The translations under genes were made by a program, and so were the position numbers. Shown one piece after another: positions 34,201 through 46,200 of a stretch of 64,000 bases of DNA (the first letter of the stretch is position 1; the number at the start of each line of letters is the position of its first letter). The DNA is taken from contig NC_092568.1 in the NCBI RefSeq assembly GCF_037975245.1, positions 36,423,001-36,487,000 on the forward strand, written 5' to 3'. The notes under the pieces are model-generated. The model worked only from the letters and a program-made list of their open reading frames with translations. It made no database searches and had not been told where the DNA came from. The stretch comes from Apostichopus japonicus (lineage: Eukaryota > Echinodermata > Holothuroidea > Aspidochirotida > Stichopodidae).

Positions 34201-37200
34201 GACCAGTGATGAGGATAGCCTGCTCACCTTCATCAATCATATCAATTCTTTCCACAGCACCATCAAATTCACCTCTGATTACTCTCACCAACAGGTTAAC
34301 TTTCTCGATGTGACTGTTCGCAAGGAACACGGTTCTCTCTCCACAGACTTATACACCAAGCCCACAGACACACACCAGTATCTCCATTCTTCAAGCTGCC
34401 ATCCCCGTCACTGCAAGTCTGGAATTGCCTACAGTCAAGCACTACGTCTTCGTCGCATTTGCTCTAACAATTCCTCTTTCATTCGCCATACAGATGCTTT
34501 GGAAAAACACCTTATTGCCAGGGGCCATAGTGCCAGAAGGGTGCGTGAAGCCATTCAGAGAGTCCGCTCCCTTTCCAGATCATCTACTTTGGCAGTGAAG
34601 GACAAAAAGGGACGAGATTGCGACAACAAGCTGCCCCTCGTTGTTACTTTCCACCCAAATCTTCCTCCCCTTCAGAAAATCACCTCTAACAACCACAACA
34701 TTCTCCTCACTTCAGATAGACTCCAACGAGCCGTCCCTGAAAAACCCATCATCGCCTACAGACGACCACGCAACCTACGAGACCTTCTTGTACGTGCTGC
34801 TGTTCCACCTCTAACTTCTAACCCCACACCCATTCAGCATGGTACCTTCAAATGTGATCGTACTTCGAGATGCATCGTCTGCAGCCACCACATTGTTGAA
34901 TCCAATTCCATCACCAGCCACAGCATGCAACTCACACACAAGACTAAGGGTCACATCACTTGCACTACCACCAATGTCATCTATCTGATCTCTTGTAGAA
35001 TTTGCGGCATCCAGTATGTTGGCGAAACCAAAACCACCCTCAAGAAGCGTTTCTATGGTCACAGATCCACAGTCAACACCATGAAGACTGAGACCCCAGT
35101 TGGAGAACATTTTAACCTTCCCAACCATACCATTTACGACATGTCCCTACAGGGGATTGAATCCTTAGGTAGCCGTCCTGACCTAGTACGTATCAGCAGA
35201 GAGAGGCTCTGGATGCAACGCCTTCGTACCATTCAACCTCATGGGCTGAACATTCAGGAAGGACATGACTAACTTTCCTCTGTTCCCTACTCCTTCTCCC
35301 CTTTCTCCCTTCCCCCCCCCCCCTTTCACTCTTCCTCTCACAGCTCTCTTCCCCTCCATTTTTCTTCACACCTTTCTGTCTTTGTCCCTCTCCAGTTTAT
35401 TCCTCACCCTGTGCCTTTAATCCTCTCTTTGTCCCTCCACAGTTTATCTCCTTCCTCTCCTCTTCTCCTGTTGCTTTCTACTTATAATCCCCTTTCATCC
35501 ATCTCATTGTGTTCACCGTGCTCATTAACCTGTCTGTATTCTGTGCGTGTTTTTGTCCCCTCTGTTACTGTAACTTGTCATTTAGCCTCTGAAGAAGATC
35601 CTGCTAGGATCGAAACGTCAGGCCAACTTACTTTTACACATTCTATTACACAGGCTCTCTAGTGGATAAGCAGTTTGCTAACAGTTTTATTTCATTTTTT
35701 TTCAATATCCAGAAAGAACAGTCTTCCTCTGTGTAATATAGACACATAGATGTATGAAATGAAAAGACATTTTATTTTACAAATTTTGAACTAGTAAATC
35801 AGCTCTGCCATCTTGCACCCCTTTAATAATTGTATTTTAATGAAGTTGAGCTCTACAAGACATTGTTTTATACACTGTGAAATATTTTCACAACCTACTG
35901 TCAAAGCAAAAGTCACCCAGTATAAACCATAGAGAAAATGGCCAAGTTTGAGACCATTTGAGATAATCTGTTGACCCCTTGAGACAATATTTTTCACCAT
36001 TTGAGATAACCTGTTGATCCCTTGAAGTTCAGAGGGTGAAAACTGATAAGGGCCTGCTAAGTGTGTTAAAGTGAGTGTGTTAGATATTATCAACAGATTG
36101 AAGCAGATTTCATTTCCTGGATGACTTTATGTGTTTCCTTGAAGACCTATAGAGCCCCTTCACAAAACCAAACTGAATTGAATTTGCCCAAAACTATGTT
36201 CACAAAAAGAAAATCATAGCATTGGAGCATTTACAGGTGAATTGTAGCTTTAGTTTTGGAGTTTTCATGTTTAAAGGGTTTCCAGACTTTGGCACCTGTT
36301 GACCTCATTTGACCTTTGACCTCTACCAATTTCGACAGGTTTTTGCACTCACCAAGCTGGATCTACATACTAAGTATAAAGTTCAACGAAGATGTACTTC
36401 TCGTGTTATCGTGTTTACAAGATTGTCAGACTTTGACTCAAATGTTGACGGCAAATGACCTTTGACCTCCACCAGTTTTAATAGGGTTCTTTACTCACCC
36501 AAGTTGGATCTGCCAACCATGTATAAAGTTCAACAAAGATGTACTTTTTGAGTTATCATGTTTTACAAAGTTTTCGGACTTTGACCTCTGTCGACACCAA
36601 ATGACCATTGAACTTCACAGAAAACAATAGGGTTCTTATACTAAATATTAAAGACATATCTACATACCAAGTATGAAGTTAATCCAACATTAACTATTTG
36701 AGTCACAGTGTTTACAGGGAAGTGTCAGATACACACACATACTAACACACCATTACCAACACACAGATTCCTTCTACCTTCGGTAAGGAATCAAACCAAA
36801 ATGACAATGTAATCCAAACATTTGAGGTCTCAATTTTCTGATTCTGACTTATGTTACTTTATTAATGTTAACAAAGGAACAGCAGAAGTATGGTTATACC
36901 GGGAGACTGTCACAATCCATGTATTACTACTAACAGCCAATGAGGGACATGAATCTGGGTGTTATGACAGGCTATCAATACTGACTGTTTTTGGCTGACA
37001 GTCTCCTATTATCTATAAATGATATATCATACGCTGATTGAACACTAGTCATCAACACAACGAATATCAGCTTATACTGCCACTGTTATCATTTGGATGC
37101 TCGTCGTTCCTGCAGGCTACAAAGATCATTTCTGAACGCAAAGTGAAGCAAATCTATCTCTTCAGCATTCAAGATTCAAAACACCGCTATGACCTTGTTA

Positions 37201-40200
37201 ACAAAAGAGGAATCACTTGAGGTATAGGCTTCCTTTGTACTTTGGGCAATATTTACAAGGCCAATAATATGAGAGCTCTGAGCTATACTTTCTGAGGAAC
37301 TTGATGCATTCGAAGCAAACGGCTGAGCAAGACCGAGAATTATTCAACGTTGTTGGAACAATTTGGTTGGCTTTCATCACTTTGAGCATGAACATGAGGT
37401 GAAAGGGGACATAAAAATGGTATTTCAATCGTGCAAAGAGGTGATCGACATTGCAGCGATACAACAGTTAATACTTTCCTTGATTCAGCTGGTCTGACAG
37501 AAAAAATATGACCCCTCTGTCAGATAATTGTTTGAGTATTAACGAAAGCTTTTTTATAACGTACAAATGATAAAACAAACATTGCCATTCAAAGCTTGCT
37601 TTCTTATTGTACAGGAAGTGAAAGTGGTATTTTGGGTTCACTTCATCCTTCTCGTTCATTCACCCTTCCCTTCCGAACATTTTTTTTTTTTACAATTTTA
37701 ATAATTACGACCAGTTGAGATATGTTGCGGTTATGTCAAAGTGTATGATTCCGATTACTTTGTGGTAGTTAAAGAAAATGTGGATCATTCTAATTACTTT
37801 GAGAGAGATGTAAAATTTCACCAGTGGTAGCTAGCAATTTCCAAGATTAATGATACAGGAAACAGTAATTGTCGCAGAGAGTTGTCCAAATAAATTTCAC
37901 AGACATTCTTTAACAGTTTCCTAAATCACTATATAACCCAATGAGGTATGCTATGCACAGCTTGCATTTTCAATGTAAGATAGCAAATTGCATCATTCTG
38001 TTGAAGCCATCTGTAAATACAATATCAGGATATTAACCGCTCAATCTAAATAGAGAGATCTAAGTAACTTGCTAAAAATAATCTAACTACTCTTGAAACT
38101 CCCCAAGTTTGTTACTTCTTAAACCCAACATAGAAACTTTGCTGTGTCCCACAACGGTACCGTACCGATTTCCTGAGATAAGAGCACAATTTCAAGCTGA
38201 ATATACACTTAAACAGCTTATAGCAAAATACCAACACTCAAAAGTTTCTTTTTTATCTTGTATTATTACACATCAAGTCTAAACGTCTGCCTGAAGTCAT
38301 TCTAAATAAGCATCACATGACTGTACATAGTTGCACACTTCAAGCAAAACTTAAATAACTTTCCTATACTGCTGTGTAAACTTGTTTACAAAGCATCTAC
38401 AGTTAATAGATGGCGCTATTCATAAATAGAGCTAGAGTGCAAACACACTGATATTTAAATCTCCTGCCAACCTTGGAAACATGGTTGATATCGAACAGTT
38501 GTTGACTACTTGCATATGCAAATAAAGTTACCTGATGGTACGTTGTGATTTGCAGCTGACAGCCGATATTTGCGCTTGATGCCATGATGACGACCTGCAT
38601 TTGGCTTAGCTGGCATCATTTTGAGAAAGTCATGAGTTTTAAACTATAGAAATAGGGAAAAGCCAGAGATGGCTAGCTGGTGGTTGTTTTAGCATATTGC
38701 TGTATATTACTCATGACATACCCTTGCAGTATATGCATAGCAACGATGAGAGTGTAGGTTATGTTCTAGTTATGAAAAATGCAGGCAATTCACCTCTACA
38801 GCAACGATAACAAACTATGTAATTCTCTAGTTTTCATAAATGCAGGCAACTCACCTCTTCAGCAATGATAACAAAACTATGTAATTCTCTAGTTTTGATA
38901 AATGCAGGCAACTCACCTCTTCAGCAATGATAACAGTATACTAGGTAATGTTCTAGTTATGATAAATGCAGGCAACTCACCTCTTCGCCACAAACTTGAC
39001 AGGCCTGACTAGAACATTCTTCCATTTGGACAGCCACCTCTCTATCGCTTACTTGAAAGTCATTCATATGAGATTGTCTGTAAACACAAAGGCAAGACAT
39101 GAAAATTGCAAAAGTACAGATACTTTATGAATTTATTTAGATAAATGTACAATAGACAACAAGAAAAATGAATGTTGCTGTCAAAACCCCCCAAAAGAAA
39201 TTAAATTAGAAGCCAGAATATTTTTAGGAAGCAGAAAAAAACGAAAGAGGAAAGAATTTCTAACGTCTCTGAACGTGGTTTCTACAAAACTGGCCATGTA
39301 TTTCTATTTGAAGTGTGTAAAAGTAAACATAAACAATTGGAGAAAACACACAGGAAATACAAGAATAAAGTGAAATGGTACTTTGAGTTTTAAGAGAAGT
39401 CAGTAACTTAAAATACAAACTTTGCTATTCAACATACAGTATAGTGCAATGTAGTGCAGCTAGGCAAAGTATATTATCAGTGATGGCAGCATTCAAAAAC
39501 TCAGAGAGCTTGCTTTGGTGAGCACTCATAGAATAGAAAGTGACTTTAGAAACCATGGAAGAGTAGGTCCTCTATTCATGACTTACCTCCCCTTGAGACT
39601 GAAGGGAACATTCCTAGCGACACCGGCCACGCTCAGCGTGTTATAAATCACCTGTTCGTACAGATGTTTATTACCATCGAAATGAGCCGATGATAGATTG
39701 GGAGACATATTCACCTGATATAAAAATGATGAAATACGGAGGAAGATGTAATATCCATGTTTGTTATAGATAACATGTAGCAAAATGGTACTGTATTGTA
39801 TTGTTTTGCGTTGTTTTGTTTTATGTTGTATGTATTGTAATGTACTGTGTTACGAAGTCTTAGAGAGGTTTTGTTTTTAAAAATGAATCTAATACGTGTC
39901 TCTTGGTAACAAACTGTATTGCATCGTAATAGTATCACATTGTACTGTATCATGTATTGTATCGTTTCTTTTGTATTGTTTGTATTGTATTGTTTCAATT
40001 GTATTCTACGTATTGTATTGTTTCTATTGTTTTGTAATATATTGTACTATATGCATAGTATTCTATTGTATTTCATGCATTGTATTGTTTCTATTGTATT
40101 ATATTGTACTGTATGCATAGCATTGTATTGCATTTCATGCATAGTATGGTATTGTTTCTATTGTATTGTAATATTTGTATTGTATTGTATTGGATCACAT

Positions 40201-43200
40201 TACATTGTAATGTACTGTATGAGGTTGTTGTTAACTTATAGGCTAATTTCATATAGCTACAAACTTAATGCACTTGTATATTTCACATCATGGTTACATA
40301 AATACACAATGCATATCTTCAAAATGAAATGCAAAATTTATAGACTACTAAATACACGGTTACAGAGAACTAACTACATGGTTACAGAGATAAATAAATA
40401 TATAGTTACAAATTGATATATAGCTTTAATGACCCCTGACCCTAGCCCTCTAAAATCATCCCACCAGTTCCTCACTATACAAATAATATCTCATAACATT
40501 TTGCTAATGCACTATTCCAGAGAATTTCTTCAACAGAAGCGACTGAAATGATACCTCCCATCACATAGCCCCCTGAAATGCTTTTATGGTTCTTTTCCCT
40601 TATTGCTTTAACCTCTAATAATAACCATCATAGTTAAGCCAATAGCCACAAAAAGTGGGACTATAGCATCCATAATATGATCCCCTCCCCATTTCCCCCG
40701 AGTTTAAAACTCCAAAGAGATAAACATTATTTCTACCGAGAGGAGCCACACAAGCAATCTCTCACCTCCATCAAATAGAGATTGAGATCTTCGTCCAAAA
40801 CAAAGTCACATCTCATCAGTTCAAAGAAAGACCTAAGAGAGGGATGAGATGAGATAAAGCTTAAAAAAGTAGAGAGCATTCTCATATGGGTTGCTAGGTA
40901 ACAAAAATTGGAAGATAACAAACACTGTCCTTCAATTTCAGTTGATCGCTCATGAAGACAAATCACTCTTTTAGGAAGGATGCGATGGATTCCATGTATA
41001 GTACCAATCATTTGCAGGTTGCAAGTACTTCAAAAGTATCACAGAAATGATGTTTTAAAGAAGCCATAGCAGCCTGCTGTGGTGATATCCAATTGAAAAA
41101 CAGTCACTGGAAGGTCAAAACTACCAAACCCTTCTGTCACCCCCCTTCCTCCCTCCCTGTGATGGATTCCATGTATAGTACCAATCATGTTGGTTGCAAG
41201 TACATCAAAAGTATTACAGAAATGATATTTGAAAGTAAGCCATAGCAGCTGTGGTGATATCCAATTGAAAAACAGTCACTGGAATGTCAAAACTACCAAC
41301 CCCTACTGTCCCCCCCCCTTTCCTACCTCCATCCCCCCACCCATCATCAGTGACTGAAATGTCTTACATACGAACACCAACTGGAAAACAACCCCCCCCC
41401 AAACAAAGCAAGCATGATATTGAAAACTCACCTCTTGTTCGTCATCTTTTCCATCGATTTGATCAAGTTCGAATGTTTACTCAAAAAAACACCGGCGATC
41501 GCTTCGTAGATCTGTCTTTGTATTATATTTGGATCTTCACCTAACAATTCGAGATGAGAGGAAGATTTATTGGAGTTATTGAAATATCACTGTAATATTT
41601 ATACATTAATTACTGGAACAATTCATACTGGAGACAGTCGTGTGAGATCTATAAGTGTTTCAAGGAGCTATATTTGGATTGGCACAAAGTCAAAAAGTTG
41701 AAAGAAAGAAAAAAAAGAAAAAAAACTTACAAATTTTTTGGTTAATTTTAATCAATATTCAGGCAACAACTCCTGCCACAAGCTCTATCTTTGTCAACAA
41801 ACCTTTGACCTCAGAGCCAAAGTATTAATGTTGTTTGGAATTGTTTTATTTCCTATTGAAAGCACAACAGAATTTAACGAAACAATAATTTACAGTAGTT
41901 ATTCAATCCTCCCCTTCCCCAACCCCTATTCATCTCCTCTCTGAAGGGGACAAAAATAGCCTTTTACCTCATTCCAGTTTATTCGCAGTAACAAACAAAT
42001 CAGGACAAGATTGATGACTTGCAGAGAGAAAAAAATAGGCATAAATTTTTTCACAAGAACATTAATGTCAGGTTCATACTAGTGTCAACTTATACAATGT
42101 GAGTATAGCTTTACTTATGCCCAAATATCCACACCCTGGCTAGGGAATATACATAGCAAATATTCTAGTCTTTGAAGGATGTGTACGCAGGACCGTGTGT
42201 TCTTTTTTCACAGAAATGCACTTCTTATTGGGATAAATCATAACAATTAAGCCTTTCTATGAAAATAAGGTGTTTGATAGACCTGAAAATTTAATAGTCA
42301 ATAGCTACTAGGTAATATCAATATAGATATATAAAAAATGAATATTCAATAGCTGCTATTATGACTCAGTATGGGATGAGAAATGAATATTCAATAGCTG
42401 CTAGGTGATATCAATATAGATATAAAACAATGAATATTCAATAGGTGCTATTATAAACTCAGTATAGACATGAGAAATGAATATTCAATAGCTGCTAGGT
42501 AATATCAATTTATATAGATATAGAAAAATGAATATTCAATAGTTGCTATTATGACTCAGTTTATATATGAGAAATGAATAGTCAATAGCTGCTAGGTAGT
42601 TTCAATATAGTTATATATAATGAATATTCAATAGTTGCTATAATAAACCACCCAGTTGGGACAATTTTTTCTATACTGTAGTGTCATGTCCTGCTTCAGA
42701 GCACTCGTATCGTCGGTAATGAATTTTCGTGACGGAACGAATTCAGATGATGTGATCCGTCAAATTTTTAGCTGTAGCGATATCATTGCACGCTACTCTT
42801 TGTAACTTACATTTTCCAACTAACTATTCCAAATGAAAAAAAAAAAATGTTCACACGAGACAAAGCACTCCACAACTGAGTTAAAACCCTGCGGACGACA
42901 ACGAAAGCAAACAAGTCGACGATATGCCAATTTGAAAACTTGCCATTGCGAGTAAAAGAATCGAGTAGGACTTTGACTTTAACCCATCTCCTGCAACAAG
43001 CAACAGAATAAGTTTCATATCCTACAAATAAAAAATGTTGAAACACTTCCACCGGACATATCCGGCAACATAAAATCACTCCTTCCATCCCTCTCTAAAA
43101 AATGATTTACGACCTATCGCCTCCTCCCATGACAGTGAAACATTCGAATGCATCGGCGAATATGTGACGGCAGCATGGTTCGGTGATTTACGGTTGTTTA

Positions 43201-46200
43201 TTTTCAATCTTGATGTGAGGGCCGTGGCATCCTTTACTCTTTTAACCGAAAACTGCAAGGCTACATTAAGTCACTGTGGCATTTTATGCTAGCTACTATA
43301 CCATAGCTTGGCGAGATGTTTTTTTCTTTTTGTTTTTTTTCTTGTCTTACAATGTAACTTCCAAACACTAAGGTTATCCCTGTGAAACATTATGATGTGA
43401 TTACTGGCAAGATTAATGCGAATAAAAGCATATCGTGAAATGTTTAACTGCAAGCAGATTATTTCCCTTGCTAACCGAACTTTGCACTTATCAAACTTCA
43501 TTGGACATCAAGTTGTAAATTTTAACAATTATTACGACAGGATTATTAGATAAGGATCCGTTGCTCTCCCTTGATCTGGTAGATGTTAAATATCCCCTCG
43601 TAGGAATTTTCTCTCTCTTCCCCTTTTTATATATACATTTTTAAAGCAGGTCGTGGGATTGTATTGTGAAGTTTCTTTGTCGACACTGTTACTCTACGGT
43701 AATGCCCTCTTGTTAAGCTTTGAGATTCAATCTCAAATAAGGAAAAAAAAAAAATTTAAGTTAAAATAAAATTTTAATATTAGTTACATGCATCGACTCA
43801 GAAACAATAAATTTGTTTTTACTCTCTCGCTCTCTCGCTGTTATTCTCAATTTTGAAACCTATATTACTGGCTTCAGTCAAAGCAGGTAATAAACTGCAC
43901 CACTGATGGACTTTGATATCAAACATTTGTTACAATCGATGGCAAAAATTTCTTTTAGGTAAATCTCATTTTGAGAGCAAATCATAGACTACTGTTTCAA
44001 GCTTGAACATGGTTGCAAATCGACAACCTTTGGACGGAAATTGTGAAATGTTTTTTTTCTCCAGACTTTTTGAAAGTTTGCACAGAATTTACTAATTGTT
44101 TAACAGCCCTCATGACAGATAGTTCAACACCAGAATGCCCCAAGTTCTTAATAGATGTGTGTGGGTGTGAGCATGTGTGTGAAAATGGAGGGGGTGGGGG
44201 GGGGAGAGAAGGAGAGGTCAGTATGTGTTCACAATGAGGTCTTTTGTATACATTTTTATCTCAGTAACAACATATGGCCCTAAAATAAGAATATTTACGT
44301 GAAAAAACTTCAAAATTTATTAGGACACTGGGCGGTGAGTTTTTAGTGATTGAAGGTATCTGGGACTCCCCCAACCAATCAAAATGATATTGCCAAATGG
44401 ATTTTAAGTGTGAAGGAGAGCTAGGCAGTGATGCTTTTTAACACAGTGTATTATGACATCTGAAGGCCAACAAATTTAAACATCATCAAACAAGTATCAC
44501 TGCATTTATGGTCTGGTAGTTAGAAACTTGAATCTCAGCTGTCTTTAAAGTTACAGTCAAAGTTGAAAGTTTACGGTCTTGTACCAAGGCAAGGGTCGTC
44601 TCACACAAACGACCTTACAACATTTCACCACCGGTCATTGGTAACTTGTGGCACTCACACACCCAAGTGTGCACAATTCAAAACGGTCGCTCCGGGGGCA
44701 CTAAAGTTTGCCACATCTACATGTCCTCTGATGGAATTCCCAAAGGGGACAGCCACAAAGCAGTACACACAACCAATATTTACAACTTACCTTAGTGGCA
44801 GGTTCCCATTTACACACCTGGGTCAAGAGAGGCTATTAAGATAAAGTGCCTTGCCCAAAGACACGTCGTAATGATCTGATTAGAACTTGGACCTGCCATC
44901 CTTAGATCGCAAGTCCGTAGTTTTAGGACATTAATGTCATTTACGAAACTTCAAAGCAGAAACAAGGGAATGGTATTGTTTTGCCTCTGTGTAAGGTGTT
45001 AATATGTTAACCACACAAATCAGAGGGCCCTGACATAATGCAGCTCCCTTCAAGGCAATTCCACAATAATTTGAAACTTATTTAGTTTTTTTTTCTCACT
45101 ATTCTATCATAGATACAGTAAGTTTTAATGGGCCTGTACATACTAAAGAGGCACAGAGTAAATGTAACCGTACCTTCACTTTTCAAGTAGCTATTCAAAG
45201 TCTCCTTGAAGCTCATGTAATGTTCTGTGTAATATTTCTTCAAAGAGGGCATCTGGACAAAGGGAGAGAGAAGTGAGAGAAGAAAAGGTGCAAGAAAAGT
45301 TTGCCAACAGGTCTTCAAAGTTCATTAAAGGTCCAAAAAGATGACTTTAATCGAATAATCAATGGCAATTTGCATGAAAGAGAGATGAAATAAAATAAAA
45401 GAAAAAGAGAAAAAGGAATGGAAAAGACAAAACAATAGAAACGGAAATTAGTTTACAAGATGTTAGATAGGAATGCCAACACATATTCATCCAATTATCC
45501 ATATCCTCGGGTTACGATATATCCATAGGTAATGTTCTTATTCGTGGAGGATATGTGTTCTTTTGTTCACAGAAATATAACTTTCTGTAGGATATATCCT
45601 AACAATTAAGCCTAACTGTTGTAGTGCATAATGCATTAGCAATACACTGAATATTCATATATTCACAATATAAACCAATCAGCTAGTTGGGATAACTTCT
45701 TAGTGCTAATACCACTCTGTACAGTACATTCATGTCAAGATTCAAAGCAATCATACGGACAGTATTTATACAATACTGAACCTTTATCCTAACACAAATT
45801 AGACAGTCATACTTGCTCATACAGTTGGTGCAAAGTGAGTTGACCAATGACCAGTGACACAAAAGTTTCAGTTTATAAAAAGAAGTTGTTCTGACCAGGT
45901 GAAACTACAAAGTGCAAGCAAGCGCTTACCTCCCACACGGGAGTGTAGTCATCTCCGACCACGTATTTGTTGACATCCTTGAAGTCGATAGGATTGTAGT
46001 CTTTGGGACAGAATCTGACCAGCAGATCGTCGTGTAAGATATAGACCCTCAGGGGATTCACTGACGTAAGCGTAGCGTAGATTCCAATGTCAAATTTTCT
46101 TCCGTCTATGAGGTATGGATTTCGGATGTATTCCTGAACGAAGGTGTCCTGCTGGTTAAGATCCAGCTCTAAAAAAGGAGAACAAAGAAAATAAAGATGG

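Larger units (their letters stand above)
33103..35692 (+). mobile_element. Full-length Penelope-like retroelement with 260-bp terminal inverted repeats
   Basis: A 2590-bp insertion flanked by identical 14-bp TSDs. It contains one RT/GIY-YIG ORF, inverted repeats of about 260 bp (33103-33362 against 35380-35639) that align without gaps, hammerhead-like motifs at both ends, and a 53-bp tail unique to the right end. PLEs are retroelements that encode RT plus a GIY-YIG nuclease and have complex terminal repeats (known). The intact ORF, near-identical TIRs and perfect TSD indicate a young insertion. It lies in TTLL intron 10 in antisense to the host gene. Confidence 0.92.

Noticed and set aside
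33410-34330. 306-codon open frame on the - strand inside the PLE
   Set aside because: It is the antisense shadow of the RT reading frame; the + strand frame carries all conserved motifs.
35411-35662. Ser/Leu-rich frame repeated identically at 33098-33331 on the other strand
   Set aside because: Translation of the PLE terminal inverted repeats, not a protein. The identity is useful only as evidence of TIR conservation.
37038-37659. Frames on both strands with local CpG and a Cys-rich stretch (RSCSAVCFECIKFLRK)
   Set aside because: Tested as a TTLL Cys-cluster exon, but the true continuation was found at 32397-32510 in correct phase. The stretch stays unexplained, perhaps an old repeat fragment.
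38520-38625. Possible - strand exon MMPAKPNAGRHHGIKRKYRL before a GTAACT donor
   Set aside because: Inserting it between TTLL exons 10 and 11 breaks the Cys cluster and has no acceptor in the right phase.
39896-40416. Two long Cys/Ile/Tyr-rich frames
   Set aside because: Produced by the ATTGT-type repeat; no coding signature.
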